Positions 5,171-5,544 of a DNA stretch of 5,544 nucleotides are shown piece after piece. Every line of letters starts with the position of its first letter. Position 1 is the stretch's first letter. The stretch covers positions 1 through 5,544 of the forward strand of contig JAISHZ010000153.1 in assembly GCA_031262285.1 (NCBI GenBank). The letters run 5' to 3'. The stretch is from Lachnospiraceae bacterium. Lineage in GTDB: Bacteria > Bacillota_A > Clostridia > Lachnospirales > Lachnospiraceae. Below the pieces are notes generated by a model. It saw nothing but the letters and a program-made list of their open reading frames with translations. It was not told the DNA's origin and searched no databases. The position numbers and the translations under genes were made by a program.

Positions 5171-5363
5171 TTGCTTCCTCCCTACTAAAAGTGAAATCCT
5201 TAGTATTGAGAGATATCTCTTAAAAATTCGGTTTTACATCTCTATATTCGATATTCTCTTTTAGTAGTAGGACACGAACTTCCTAGCCCAATTGATTTAC
5301 ATATTCTTTGGGAATTTCAATCATTCCATTATCTATTGTAGAGTGAAACTCTATAGCTAGCAT
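5160..5363 (-). pseudogene. AbrB/MazE-like antitoxin frame interrupted by two in-frame stops
   Basis: From ATG at 5363, with GAGGAGG four bases upstream, the frame begins MLAIEFHSTIDNGMIEIPKE (1-20). This is the swapped-hairpin (AbrB/MazE-like) DNA-binding pattern typical of antitoxins paired with PIN toxins. Codon 27 is TAG (5285-5283), codon 48 is TAA (5222-5220). Between them the frame reads EVRVLLLKENIEYRDVKPNF, and after the second stop it reads on to TFSREEANER (58-67) and a normal TAA at 5162-5160. VRVLLL and the SREExxxR ending are what one expects in a working member of this type, so the frame was coding until recently. The end overlaps the vapC start by 11 bases, the usual coupled arrangement. 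Intact members are generally somewhat longer, so a small deletion near codon 48 is also possible. As it stands only a 26-residue N-terminal fragment would be made. Sequencing error is the main alternative. Confidence 0.78.
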
Positions 5364-5397
5364 AATTCCTCCTCTTCTCTTTCCGTTAAAAGATCTA

Positions 5398-5426
5398 ATA
5401 AGACAATGTTGTTTATTGGTGGTCAA
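5398..5426 (-). promoter_or_regulatory. proximal sigmaA-like promoter of the toxin-antitoxin module
   Basis: TTGACC (5426-5421) and TCTTAT (5403-5398) are 17 bases apart on the minus strand. Transcription would start near 5391, about 27 nt before the antitoxin ATG. Confidence 0.5.
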
Positions 5427-5448
5427 CGTACTGTATCTGGTTGCCTAG

Positions 5449-5477
5449 ATTATACTCCCAACTATGAGATGTTTCAA
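5449..5477 (-). promoter_or_regulatory. distal sigmaA promoter of the toxin-antitoxin module
   Basis: TTGAAA (5477-5472) and a perfect TATAAT (5454-5449) are 17 bases apart on the minus strand, the strongest promoter match in the window. Transcription would start near 5442 and pass through the proximal promoter into the antitoxin frame and vapC. Confidence 0.68.
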
Positions 5478-5508
5478 TCAGTAAACTTCATCTAATCAAG
5501 CCTAATCA

Positions 5509-5544
5509 GAATAACTGCATATAAAGCGTTACTATTTAGGCGTT
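5509..5544 (+). repeat. start of a second copy of the long-hairpin element (cut by window edge)
   Basis: These last 36 bases match, without gaps, the outer end of the palindrome: 29 of 36 against the reverse complement of 4668-4703 and 27 of 36 against 4400-4435. The core GTTACTATTTAGGCGTT differs at one base from the right arm. The copy points rightward, so the rest would lie beyond the window. Two direct copies of CTAATCA (5492-5498 and 5502-5508) sit just outside it. Confidence 0.75.

Noticed and set aside
5220..5285. Programmed stop-codon readthrough or recoding in the antitoxin
   Set aside because: There are two different stops (TAG and TAA), no recoding structure is recognisable, and such use is not known for this family. 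Ordinary decay or sequence error is simpler.

Overview
The window looks like chromosome of a low-to-moderate GC, endospore-forming Firmicute, most likely a member of the Clostridia (possibly Lachnospiraceae). The evidence is a GerW/YtfJ-type sporulation protein next to a DUF2953 (YtfI-like) membrane protein, the YloU-YloV pair divergent from rpmB as in Bacillus subtilis, strong Shine-Dalgarno sequences, and small conserved proteins resembling ones I associate with Lachnospiraceae. The genus cannot be read from the sequence. All genes except rpmB lie on the minus strand.

Layout, left to right. (1) 1-572: 5' part of a yloV/fakA-like gene (DhaL domain, fatty acid kinase family), running off the left edge. 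Its upstream partner, the Asp23/Gls24 protein YloU, is at 585-944. (2) 1045-1446: divergent rpmB (L28, zinc-binding C+ form) with a good sigmaA promoter and an intrinsic terminator, followed by a degenerate 9-bp tandem repeat. (3) 1538-2263: a two-gene unit encoding a 48-residue two-helix membrane peptide and a coiled-coil/J-domain protein that starts at TTG. Upstream is a candidate promoter with a 23-bp inverted repeat abutting its -35 box. (4) 2502-4317: a tightly overlapping operon (unknown 107-residue protein, then YtfI-like, then YtfJ/GerW-like). The YtfI-like protein carries a low-complexity insert built on a 10-residue (30-bp) tandem repeat. (5) 4318-4762: a 445-bp gap containing no gene but a roughly 309-bp imperfect palindrome that can fold as one long hairpin. 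(6) 4763-5477: a VapC-like PIN toxin. Its AbrB/MazE-like antitoxin frame is interrupted by two in-frame stop codons but otherwise still runs into the toxin start, behind two sigmaA-like promoters. (7) 5509-5544: the start of another copy of the palindrome's terminal sequence, cut by the window edge.

Functionally the left part is housekeeping: fatty acid activation, cell-envelope-associated Asp23 protein, and ribosome. The middle operon is probably tied to sporulation. The right part is accessory. The most interesting observations are the dispersed long-hairpin element bracketing the toxin-antitoxin module, and the intact toxin beside a nonsense-interrupted antitoxin.
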